A stretch of DNA of 5,096 nucleotides, from NCBI GenBank assembly GCA_023412175.1, contig JAEYOB010000774.1, positions 1-5,096 on the forward strand. Direction: 5' to 3'. A model generated the notes under the pieces. It worked only from the letters and a program-made list of their open reading frames with translations, was not told the DNA's origin and made no database searches. Below are positions 1-4,881 of the stretch, one piece after another (the stretch's first letter is position 1; every line of letters begins with the position of its first letter). The translations under genes were made by a program, and so were the position numbers. The stretch comes from Pseudomonadota bacterium. Its GTDB lineage: Bacteria > Pseudomonadota > Alphaproteobacteria > Azospirillales > Azospirillaceae.

Positions 1-20
1 TCTTGACACGGTACAGGAAC

Positions 21-183
21 GTACATCCTGCGACTCGTTCTTCCGGAAGTCCGTCATCGGACACACGGCGTCGCAGATTATCCGTTGGGCCGAGACTCGC
101 TCCATGGCGGGGGTGGACATTCTGCGACGCCTCTGTGGCTGCACCTAGACCAGGTGGCCAATGGGGAACGGACATTCTGCGAC
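21..183. repeat. Upstream iteron cluster, four copies, one inverted
   Basis: Copies of the Rep-site repeat lie at 21-34 (GTACATCCTGCGAC), 70-83 on the minus strand (GGATAATCTGCGAC), 115-128 (GGACATTCTGCGAC) and 170-183 (GGACATTCTGCGAC). The last two are identical and share the following GACGCC context. Spacing is irregular (about 45-55 bp), unlike the dense array downstream. Loosely spaced and inverted copies in other plasmids often serve copy-number control (handcuffing) or transcriptional control rather than origin opening; that role is an inference here. Confidence 0.75.
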
Positions 184-302
184 GCCGGCTCCGCCGGGCG
201 GCCTCAGGTTCGCCTTCCTGATTCGGGTGATGCCGTGCAGCGCGGTCGCCCGAGTCGCGCGTGGGAAGACTTTTTCGTCCCCAGGAGCACCGCCTTATCC
301 CC

Positions 303-517
303 GGACACAGTGCGACACGGCCGATCCGTCAACGGACAACCTGCGACCACCGTTCGGGTTTCCACGGACTCTTTGCGACCGAGCACTTGGTTGTCCACGG
401 ACAATACGCGACAATAGAGTTCTCCCGGACATCGTGCGACAACACTGTCCGGATAAAATGCGACCCAGCACAGGATTCAAGCCGAGTCGGCCTTTACCAG
501 AAAGGACATCCTGCGAC
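303..517 (+). repeat. Iteron array, seven direct copies (Rep binding sites)
   Basis: Seven same-direction copies of GGACA-NNN-TGCGAC start at 303, 334, 366, 399, 427, 451 and 504, giving steps of 31, 32, 33, 28, 24 and 53 bp. The 3' half GCGAC is invariant; the 5' half varies slightly (GGACT at 366, GGATA at 451), and 399 has CGCGAC. Several copies carry an inverted TCC just upstream with a 0-2 base gap (for example TTGTCC-AC-GGACAA at 391-404, and TGTCC-GGATA at 446-455), so the site is partly dyadic. The array points toward the AT-rich patch and rep, as expected for initiator binding sites at an origin. Confidence 0.85.
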
Positions 518-550
518 GAATCCAATTTAAGATTCCAAATAAAGAAAAAA
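518..550. other. AT-rich patch, candidate DNA unwinding element
   Basis: Roughly 33 bases contain only about seven G or C, a sharp contrast with the GC-rich surroundings. The patch lies immediately after the last iteron (504-517) and before rep. It includes a loose direct repeat (AATCCAATTT and GATTCCAAAT) and a run of A at 545-550. In iteron plasmids the strand-opening site is normally an AT-rich segment adjoining the iterons, so position and composition both fit. There is no experimental or motif-level proof in the sequence. Confidence 0.5.
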
Positions 551-569
551 GGCTCCCCAAGAGAGGGCG

Positions 570-599
570 TTGACTTTGCTGAACCTGCCGAGCACAGTA
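570..599 (+). promoter_or_regulatory. Weak candidate promoter for rep
   Basis: TTGACT at 570-575 is a good -35-like element between the AT-rich patch and rep. No convincing -10 hexamer follows at the usual distance: CACAGT (593-598) and ACAGTA (594-599) are poor. Alphaproteobacterial promoters often have a loose -10, so this remains possible. An alternative is that rep is transcribed from further upstream within the iterons. Confidence 0.25.
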
Positions 600-619
600 G
601 CGTTGTTCGGCTGGTGGCT

Positions 620-626
620 GAGGAGG
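620..626 (+). promoter_or_regulatory. Strong ribosome binding site of rep
   Basis: GAGGAGG lies seven bases before the ATG at 634. An in-frame TGA at 619-621 means no start upstream of 622 is possible, so this site fixes the rep start unambiguously. Confidence 0.8.
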
Positions 627-633
627 CGGTAGT

Positions 634-1962
634 ATGGCGTGCAGAAAGGATGAGGACGGCAGCAACGTGGTGCCACTGTTCGATGACCTTCGGACCCAGA
701 TGTTCGGCCCCGACCACAAGACCGACATCACCGCCATCCCCCATGCGCTGCGCGACAAGGGCTTCCACGCCATCGAACACGCGCTCACCGAGCAGGAGCG
801 AGCGATTGCCCGGTCGGTGGACGCCTCGATGAAGCGGCCCGTCGAGTTCGACGATGACCTCAAACTCTATGCGTTCACGCATTCGGCCTTCTGCACCACG
901 TCGCTGCTCCACGACCGGCACCCGTTTGATCCCGGCTTCGGCCCTAAGGCTCTTCTGGACCTTGCCGCGCACAGCCGCAAGCGTCGCAAAGTGTCCGACG
1001 ACGGCAGCCAGCAGGACACGCTGTTCAACCTCGACGCCATTGCCGACCCTGACATCCGGCCGGCCGTCCGCGAAGACCGCGACATCTCCTACACCGCCAA
1101 GGCCGGCAAGTACGAACTCTTCATGCAGCCGCTGCTGCATCCCTTCGAGGAGCGGTACTTCGGGCTGCCCTACGGCATCTACGGCCGCCTCGTGTTGCTC
1201 TACCTGCAGACCGAATGTTGCCGAGAGGGCTCGGAGATCATCAACGTCGGCAGCAGCATCTCAGCGTTCTGCAAGCGGATCGGCCTGGAGCCAAACACCC
1301 GCATCCGCTACATCGTCGCCGACCAGATCAACCGGCTGGCCAGCACCCACTTCACCTTGAAGACCCCCGGCAGCCGGCGCGGCCAAGGCCGCGGCCTGCC
1401 GCTGCTGCCGCCGGAGAACCTCAACGACGGCATTGCACGCGAGGACCTGATGGTCCCCTTCCAGATCATCGAAGCGTCGTCGTATGTCCGTATGGACGAG
1501 TTCCAGGCCGGCGGCTGGATCAAGAACATCAAGTTGAACGGCGACTTCGTGAAGGCGCTGACCAACTGCCCAGTCAGCGTCGAGGAAAGCGTCATCTCCG
1601 AGTTGAAGGGATCATCCTACACGCTGGACATCTATCTTTGGTTGGCTTTTCGCCTGCACGCGCTGAAGGAACCAGAGCGGCTGTCTTGGCCGCAGATCAT
1701 GCAGCAATTCGGCATGCGCAACACGCGCCAGAACCGTCACGACTTCAAGAACCGCCACCTCGCCAAGGCTCTCATTGCTTACCCACAGGCCAACATTGTG
1801 GTCGACGAGAAGGGCATGGTGATCTGCCCGAGCGACCCGCCGGTCAACCTCAAGCGCATCCGCGAAAAGGTCTCCGTGACCCGCAAGGTGTCGTCCCTGC
1901 GCCAGTCACGCGGCACTGATCTGGCCACCGGCGACCTCCTGGCCCCCAAGAAGACCGCCTGA
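634..1962 (+). CDS. repA: Plasmid replication initiator, RepA_C family
   Basis: The product (442 residues) should bind the iterons upstream and start plasmid replication. The recognisable part is the plasmid-encoded RepA (RepA_C, PF04796) core from about residue 160 to 365. It includes PLLHPFEERYFGLPYGIYGR around 166-185 (the family's GLPYG-x-x-x-R signature), LYLQTE at 189-194, the block GSSISAFCKRIGL with a following R-rich segment, DIYLWLAFRL from 332 and LSWPQIMQQFG at 350-360. The roughly 130 residues ahead of the core have a conserved-looking LKLYAFTHSAFCTTSLL (76-92) and a basic SRKRRK stretch at 114-119. The C-terminal tail is basic. The start is fixed by an excellent GAGGAGG site and an in-frame stop just upstream. 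The length is on the long side for the family, mainly from the N-terminal part. An inverted, perfect copy of the iteron core lies inside the gene (983-996), which could allow autoregulation. Family assignment comes from remembered motifs, not from a search, but several independent blocks agree. Confidence 0.88.
   Translation: MACRKDEDGSNVVPLFDDLRTQMFGPDHKTDITAIPHALRDKGFHAIEHALTEQERAIARSVDASMKRPVEFDDDLKLYAFTHSAFCTTSLLHDRHPFDPGFGPKALLDLAAHSRKRRKVSDDGSQQDTLFNLDAIADPDIRPAVREDRDISYTAKAGKYELFMQPLLHPFEERYFGLPYGIYGRLVLLYLQTECCREGSEIINVGSSISAFCKRIGLEPNTRIRYIVADQINRLASTHFTLKTPGSRRGQGRGLPLLPPENLNDGIAREDLMVPFQIIEASSYVRMDEFQAGGWIKNIKLNGDFVKALTNCPVSVEESVISELKGSSYTLDIYLWLAFRLHALKEPERLSWPQIMQQFGMRNTRQNRHDFKNRHLAKALIAYPQANIVVDEKGMVICPSDPPVNLKRIREKVSVTRKVSSLRQSRGTDLATGDLLAPKKTA
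983..996 (-). repeat. Inverted iteron core inside rep
   Basis: On the minus strand this reads GGACACTTTGCGAC, matching all eleven fixed positions of GGACA-NNN-TGCGAC. It overlaps the codons for RRKVS (about residues 117-121) of the initiator. A chance match of eleven fixed bases on either strand of a 5-kb window is well under one in a hundred, so it may be a real Rep binding site. Codon constraint is a possible alternative. Confidence 0.5.
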
Positions 1963-1983
1963 TCGAACCTCGGCGCTGAAGTC

Positions 1984-1997
1984 GGACATTCTGCGAC
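1984..1997 (+). repeat. Iteron copy just downstream of rep
   Basis: GGACATTCTGCGAC is identical to the copies at 115-128 and 170-183 and lies 22 bases after the rep stop codon. Its position between rep and parA suggests Rep could bind here to influence the partition operon or to pair with the origin array (inference). Confidence 0.75.
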
Positions 1998-2082
1998 TCG
2001 GGCGAATCGGCCTGATGGCCCGAATCCATCCGCTTGATGGTGAGGGGCGTTGGCGTGCCGGCTGGCATGTTCGCCGGAAGGC

Positions 2083-2097
2083 GGACATTCTTCCGAC
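2083..2097 (+). repeat. Variant 15-bp iteron-like site ahead of parA
   Basis: GGACATTCTTCCGAC resembles the iteron GGACATTCTGCGAC, with TGCGAC replaced by TTCCGAC (one extra base). It is followed by GACGCC-like context shared with the copies at 115 and 170. The right part is also one arm of the inverted repeat CGGAAG (2075-2080) and CTTCCG (2090-2095), so it may be a diverged iteron or a distinct operator. Confidence 0.4.
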
Positions 2098-2161
2098 GCC
2101 GAGCTGCCGAAGACATTGCAGGCCAAGCAGTTCAGCCGTATTCCTGATACCGACGCGCCTC

Positions 2162-2207
2162 CTTGACGCAACTTGACACAAGCGGCCCGGCACCATCAAT
2201 CTTGACG
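2162..2207 (+). promoter_or_regulatory. Phased CTTGAC repeats, candidate parA promoter/operator
   Basis: CTTGACGCAA (2162-2171) and CTTGACACAA (2172-2181) are tandem 10-bp repeats with one mismatch, and a third CTTGAC lies at 2201-2206. Offsets of 10 and 29 bases place all three on nearly the same helix face. The middle copy contains a perfect -35 hexamer TTGACA (2173-2178); the best following -10 is weak (ATCAAT, 2195-2200). ParA proteins with an N-terminal helix-turn-helix commonly repress their own operon, so these repeats are a reasonable operator candidate. Confidence 0.4.
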
Positions 2208-2232
2208 GATGTTGCCACCACCGGTAACGCTG

Positions 2233-2256
2233 CCCCGAGGACATCATCTTTCGGGG
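2233..2256 (+). promoter_or_regulatory. Hairpin next to the parA ribosome binding site
   Basis: CCCCGA (2233-2238) and TCGGGG (2251-2256) form a perfect 6-bp stem around a 12-base loop. The right arm merges with GGGGTAGG (2253-2260), the only Shine-Dalgarno-like stretch before the ATG at 2266. A stem here could lower parA translation, or the inverted repeat could be a DNA operator. Confidence 0.35.
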
Positions 2257-2265
2257 TAGGCGCGG

Positions 2266-3273
2266 ATGCAGGGCGAAGACGTCAAGCGGTTACGCGAGCA
2301 GAAGGGCCTGCTTCAGGCTGAATTTGCCACGTGGCTCAACGAGGCGCTGGGTCGCCGCTACGATGGCCCCAAGATCAGCCGCTGGGAAGGGAACCGTGAG
2401 AAGATCCCCGAAGCCGTCTTGCGCTTCCTTCTGCGTGAGCAGGCCGGTCCGGATGCCAAGCACGGCCCCGCCTACATCGCCGCCTGCACCAACAACAAGG
2501 GGGGAGTCGGGAAAACGACGACCTCGGTCAACCTCGGCAGCGTTCTGGCCGCACAGGGCAACCGGGTCCTGGTGATTGACGCCGACCCTCAGGCACACGC
2601 CACGGCGAACCTCGGTCTGGACACTCCGGAGTATGAGCAGGAGATCAGGAAGTCGTTGCCGCACGTACTGCGTGACCAAGTCTCGCTGTGCGACGTGATC
2701 GTGCCGGTGCGGCCGGCCGGGCTGGAGGTCGTGCCGTCGTGCCTCGGGCTGAGTTTTGTGGAGAGCGAGTTGACCTCGGACTCGAGCGGGCCGTTGGCGC
2801 TACGCGAGAAAATCGCCGAGGTGAAGGACGACTACGACTTTGTGATCATCGACTGCCCGCCGAACCTCGGGCAGATGACAACAAACGCACTGCTGGCTTG
2901 CCACGGCGTGATCATCCCGACGCAAACCGAGTATCTCGCCAGCCTCGGAATGGAGAAACTCTTGGCCTCGATTGCAAAGATCAAGCGCCGCTTCGTGTCC
3001 GACTTCCACATCCTCGGCATCCTGCCGACCATGCACGACGTGCGGCTCCACCAGCACCAAGTCGTGCTGGAGCACCTGCACACGACGTTTGGCCAGTCGC
3101 TGCGGATCTTCCCACCGATCCCGCGCGCCACCGTGCACGGCGAGGCTGCCCTCGCCGGCCGTGCCGCCTTCGAGGCGGAACCCGAAGCACCGGGTGCCGC
3201 CAACATGCGCGTCCTGATCGACGCGCTCATCAGCGAGCGCGAGAAGCGCCTGGAGGTCCTGAATGTCGCGTGA
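2266..3273 (+). CDS. parA: ParA partition ATPase with N-terminal helix-turn-helix
   Basis: This is a deviant Walker-type ATPase that drives plasmid segregation, using the nucleoid as a matrix and ParB-parS as cargo. Residues 1-60 form an XRE-like DNA-binding segment (VKRLREQKG, then KISRWEGNREKIPE), typical of type Ia ParA proteins that also repress their own operon. The ATPase domain starts near residue 70. Its deviant Walker A is KGGVGKTT at 78-85, with the signature lysine at 78 and the catalytic lysine at 83. The A' motif is VLVIDADPQ, with D105 and D107, and Walker B is FVIIDCPP, with D196. The length of 335 residues is normal for an HTH-bearing ParA. The start at 2266 is supported by keeping the whole HTH, though its Shine-Dalgarno (GGGGTAGG) is modest. 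The gene overlaps parB by 11 bases, indicating translational coupling. All catalytic residues are present, so the protein should be active. Confidence 0.95.
   Translation: MQGEDVKRLREQKGLLQAEFATWLNEALGRRYDGPKISRWEGNREKIPEAVLRFLLREQAGPDAKHGPAYIAACTNNKGGVGKTTTSVNLGSVLAAQGNRVLVIDADPQAHATANLGLDTPEYEQEIRKSLPHVLRDQVSLCDVIVPVRPAGLEVVPSCLGLSFVESELTSDSSGPLALREKIAEVKDDYDFVIIDCPPNLGQMTTNALLACHGVIIPTQTEYLASLGMEKLLASIAKIKRRFVSDFHILGILPTMHDVRLHQHQVVLEHLHTTFGQSLRIFPPIPRATVHGEAALAGRAAFEAEPEAPGAANMRVLIDALISEREKRLEVLNVA
3252..3257 (+). promoter_or_regulatory. Ribosome binding site of parB inside parA
   Basis: GGAGGT lies within the last codons of parA, five bases before the parB ATG at 3263. It supports this start and the coupled ATG/TGA overlap. 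Confidence 0.75.
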
Positions 3274-4213
3274 TTCCCTGCGGGCGGCGAGCCGTCTCGG
3301 CAAGGGGGCGGCTGGCGGCGCCTCCACGGTCAGCAGCATCTCGGCGCTGTTCGCCACGCCCGACACCGACTTCCCGGTCATCACCCCCGACATCACCAAC
3401 ATCGAGGACAACCCGCACCAGCCGCGCTCCTCGATGGACGAGGAGGCGTATCAGGTCCTGAAGGCGTCGATCGAGGAATACGGGCTCCAGCAGCCGATCG
3501 GTGTGCTGCAGTTGAACCCGATGCGTTTCCGCTTGGTCTACGGCTCACGGCGCCTGCGGGCCATGCGGGAACTCGGCAACGCAACCATCCCCTCCCGCGT
3601 GGTGGCCAACCTGGACGGGGCCAGCGCGAAGAAGATCGAGGAGATCAGCGCCCGGGCGGATGAGATCGCGCTGTTCGAGAACCTGCACCGCGACGACCTC
3701 GACGTCTTCGACGAGGCCGAGGCCATCCGCGGCCTGAAGGAGCGCCACGGGCTGCGCTACAACAAGATCGCCCCGATGCTCGGCAAAACCACAACGGCGA
3801 TCTCGCGCATCCTGTCGGTCTTGCGTCTGCCGGACATTATCCGACGCGAAGCCGCGGTCTTGAAGCCGGCGCGCTATCGGCTGTTCGACATCGCTGGCCT
3901 CGATGACGAGGTGCAGCAGATGGCCATGTGGGAAGCGCTCAAGGCAGAGATGACTGGCGCCTCCCGGCCGGCGCCGGTCGCCCAGGCGGACGAGCGCGAC
4001 GATAACGCGAGTGAGCCCGGGCTTCCTCGTGAACGACGCAACCGGATCGCCATTCCGAGTCTGCTGCCGCAACGCCATGCCCGCCACATCCACCACGCCC
4101 ATGAAATTCTAGCGGCACTCCGGGCCGAGCCGCGTCCGCTGGGCGAGGACGATCTCCGACGCCTGGAAGACATGCGCGAAGCCATCAACGTGATCCTTCG
4201 CGCCGCCTCTTAG
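3263..4213 (+). CDS. parB: ParB centromere-binding partition protein
   Basis: ParB proteins bind parS, load as CTP-dependent clamps on nearby DNA and stimulate ParA. The N-terminal part has a basic stretch (SRLGKGAAGG, 10-19) resembling the ParA-contacting tail of many ParBs. The ParB/Srx-like nucleotide-binding domain begins near 39 and contains NPHQPR (50-55), YGSRRLRAMRELG (93-105) and ENLHRDDLDVFDEA (139-152). The second motif is usually GERR-x-R; here the glutamate is a serine. The helix-turn-helix that reads parS lies around 164-190 (YNKIAPMLGKTTTAISRILS, then VLRLP). The C-terminal part (about 255-316) is helical and likely dimerises. The length of 316 residues is normal. The start has a good GGAGGT site inside parA, and the gene is the second of a two-gene operon. 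Candidate target sites lie 40-130 bases downstream of the stop. Confidence 0.94.
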   Translation: MSRDSLRAASRLGKGAAGGASTVSSISALFATPDTDFPVITPDITNIEDNPHQPRSSMDEEAYQVLKASIEEYGLQQPIGVLQLNPMRFRLVYGSRRLRAMRELGNATIPSRVVANLDGASAKKIEEISARADEIALFENLHRDDLDVFDEAEAIRGLKERHGLRYNKIAPMLGKTTTAISRILSVLRLPDIIRREAAVLKPARYRLFDIAGLDDEVQQMAMWEALKAEMTGASRPAPVAQADERDDNASEPGLPRERRNRIAIPSLLPQRHARHIHHAHEILAALRAEPRPLGEDDLRRLEDMREAINVILRAAS

Positions 4214-4254
4214 GAACCGGGAGGGGCGCGCCACGCGGTCGTTCCTCTCCCCTA

Positions 4255-4278
4255 AAAAATTGCGAATCCGCAATTTTT
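4255..4278. repeat. AT-rich quasi-palindrome, copy 1 (candidate parS / terminator)
   Basis: Arms AAAAATTGCG (4255-4264) and CGCAATTTTT (4269-4278) are perfect 10-bp inverted repeats around AATC. The site lies 41 bases after the parB stop. Its GC-core, A/T-flanked symmetry fits two roles: a ParB-bound centromere half, or a bidirectional intrinsic terminator (stem TTGCG/CGCAA followed by a T run on both strands). The second role is attractive because parAB converges here with minus-strand small genes. I do not recognise the sequence as a known parS. Confidence 0.6.
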
Positions 4279-4320
4279 CCAACGCCACGCTCTCGCCGAA
4301 ACCTCCGTCAAGCCGTCCTG

Positions 4321-4344
4321 AAAAATTGCGGATTCGCAATTTTC
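4321..4344. repeat. AT-rich quasi-palindrome, copy 2, inverted relative to copy 1
   Basis: Arms AAAAATTGCG (4321-4330) and CGCAATTTTC (4335-4344) surround GATT. Apart from the last base, this is the exact reverse complement of the element at 4255-4278, so the pair also forms a larger inverted repeat with centres 66 bp apart. Conservation of the asymmetric centre (AATC and GATT) as well as the arms argues for a recognised protein site rather than only a terminator stem. A partial third copy, ATCCGCAAT, lies at 4371-4379. Confidence 0.6.
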
Positions 4345-4423
4345 TCGACTGGCCTCATGCCGCGCACCGGATCCGCAATCGCATGATCGATACCGGTGCT
4401 GGCGCTGCCGGACGCGGAGTGCC

Positions 4424-4633
4424 TTACGGCGTCAGCGTCCGGGTGGCCCGGTCGAGGTACCGCTGCGGCACGGCGCTGCCAAAGCCGGAGATCACCGCGC
4501 GGGCCGCGCGCGCCGACAGGCCGGTCTGCCTCGCCAGCGCGACGGCGTCCAGGCGGTTGCGGTCGGCGTAATGGCGGATCCGGTGCGCGGCGTCGGCCTA
4601 CGGCCGGTGCTTGTCGGTGGTCCATGCGTACAT
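4424..4633 (-). pseudogene. Small HTH-like protein gene with in-frame TAG
   Basis: Reading from an ATG at 4633 gives a 69-codon frame ending in TAA at 4426-4424, but codon 12 is TAG (plus-strand CTA at 4598-4600). The start is well supported: AGGAG (4645-4641) sits seven bases ahead. After the stop the frame reads ADAAHRIRHYADRNRLDAVA, then LARQTGLSARAARAVISGFG and a tail ending TRTLTP. This looks like real coding sequence with a short helix-turn-helix-like segment around codons 31-50. There is no alternative start soon after the TAG. It is probably a recent nonsense mutation or a sequence error; readthrough or suppression is less likely. It lies 38 bases after another small minus-strand gene, so the two may form an operon converging on parAB. 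I do not recognise the family. Confidence 0.5.
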
Positions 4634-4881
4634 GGAGGCGCTCCTGTGCGAATAGGGAAGACCGACGCCCTTCAGTTGGGGCGGCGCTCGAGGCGGCACA
4701 GGATGCTGTCCAGCACCGGCGCGGGGGCAGGATCACGACGCCGTCCAGGATGACGCGCGCCTGCCTCGGCGTCCCAGCTGTGGTCTTCGGGGATAAGGCT
4801 GATCCAGCCCGCCAGCATGTGGCGGGCGCTCAGTGCGTCCTGACGGGACTGGCCGTCAGCCGGGCGATGGTACGAGCCCAT
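4634..4881 (-). pseudogene. Small unknown gene with probable compensating frameshifts
   Basis: The open frame itself runs from ATG at 4881 to TGA at 4672 (69 codons), preceded by an excellent AGGAGG (4894-4889) seven bases away. The first 41 residues look natural (ARHMLAGWISLIPEDHSWDA at 19-38), as does the end (VLDSILCRLERRPN). Between them, about 4758-4722, the frame reads an Arg/Pro-rich HPGRRRDPAP, while the neighbouring frame reads RVILDGVVILPP, a far more protein-like string. The two switch points fall on slip-prone tracts: alternating GC at 4752-4758 and G5 at 4723-4727. Two compensating indels (real or sequencing errors) would restore one continuous protein of about 70 residues. I do not recognise the family; role unknown. 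The interval to 4634 is the spacer before the next small gene. Confidence 0.45.

Larger units (their letters stand above)
1..633. other. oriV: Probable iteron-type plasmid origin of replication (oriV)
   Basis: This gene-free stretch directly precedes the replication initiator gene. It holds eleven copies of a 14-bp repeat of form GGACA-NNN-TGCGAC: four loosely spaced at 21-183 and seven closely spaced at 303-517. An AT-rich patch at 518-550 and the rep ribosome binding site follow. Iterons plus an adjacent AT-rich segment next to rep is the standard layout of iteron-controlled plasmid origins. I found no perfect DnaA box: the nearest matches are TTATCCCCG (295) and TTGTCCACG (391), each with two mismatches to TTATCCACA. 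Open reading frames crossing this region read through the repeats, are rich in Arg/Pro/Ser and look non-coding. The region may continue leftward beyond the window. Confidence 0.8.
1963..2265. other. rep-parA intergenic regulatory region
   Basis: This gap of about 300 bases contains no credible gene. It holds two iteron-like sites (1984-1997, 2083-2097), short inverted repeats (CGGAAG at 2075-2080 with CTTCCG at 2090-2095; TGCC and GGCA within 2056-2067), three CTTGAC motifs (2162, 2172, 2201) and a hairpin (2233-2256) just ahead of parA. There is no clear T-tailed terminator after rep; the GGCC-TGAT-GGCC stem near 2010-2021 lacks a T run. The region most likely carries the parAB promoter and its operators. 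Confidence 0.6.

Noticed and set aside
295..399. DnaA boxes at 295 and 391
   Set aside because: Each has two mismatches to TTATCCACA, and both coincide with the TCC dyad half of an iteron, which explains them better.
1..633. CRISPR array
   Set aside because: The repeats are only 14 bp, degenerate, irregularly spaced and partly inverted, with no cas genes; they are iterons.
295..1140. 281-codon minus-strand open frame across the origin and 5' rep
   Set aside because: It lies antisense to a well-supported rep gene and reads through the iterons; no known motifs, and long antisense frames are common in GC-rich genes.
1215..1919. 234-codon plus-strand frame inside rep
   Set aside because: Out-of-frame shadow of rep, rich in Arg/Pro/His, with no domain signature.
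2688..3461. 257-codon plus-strand frame spanning parA and parB
   Set aside because: Arg/Pro/Ala-rich shadow of the ParA and ParB frames, whose catalytic motifs are intact in their own frames.
4213..4253. Stem GGAAC/GTTCC after parB as intrinsic terminator
   Set aside because: Five base pairs around a 23-base loop and no T run directly after; the palindromes at 4255 and 4321 are better terminator candidates.
4308..4736. 142-codon minus-strand frame
   Set aside because: Mostly Arg/Pro/Ala-rich; only short parts (LPPRRCW near its start) look natural, better explained as the out-of-frame piece of the small frameshifted gene. Its end merely translates a palindrome.
4424..4881. Toxin-antitoxin pair on the minus strand
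   Set aside because: Two small adjacent genes near parAB invite this reading, but neither product shows a toxin or antitoxin motif I recognise, and both frames look damaged.
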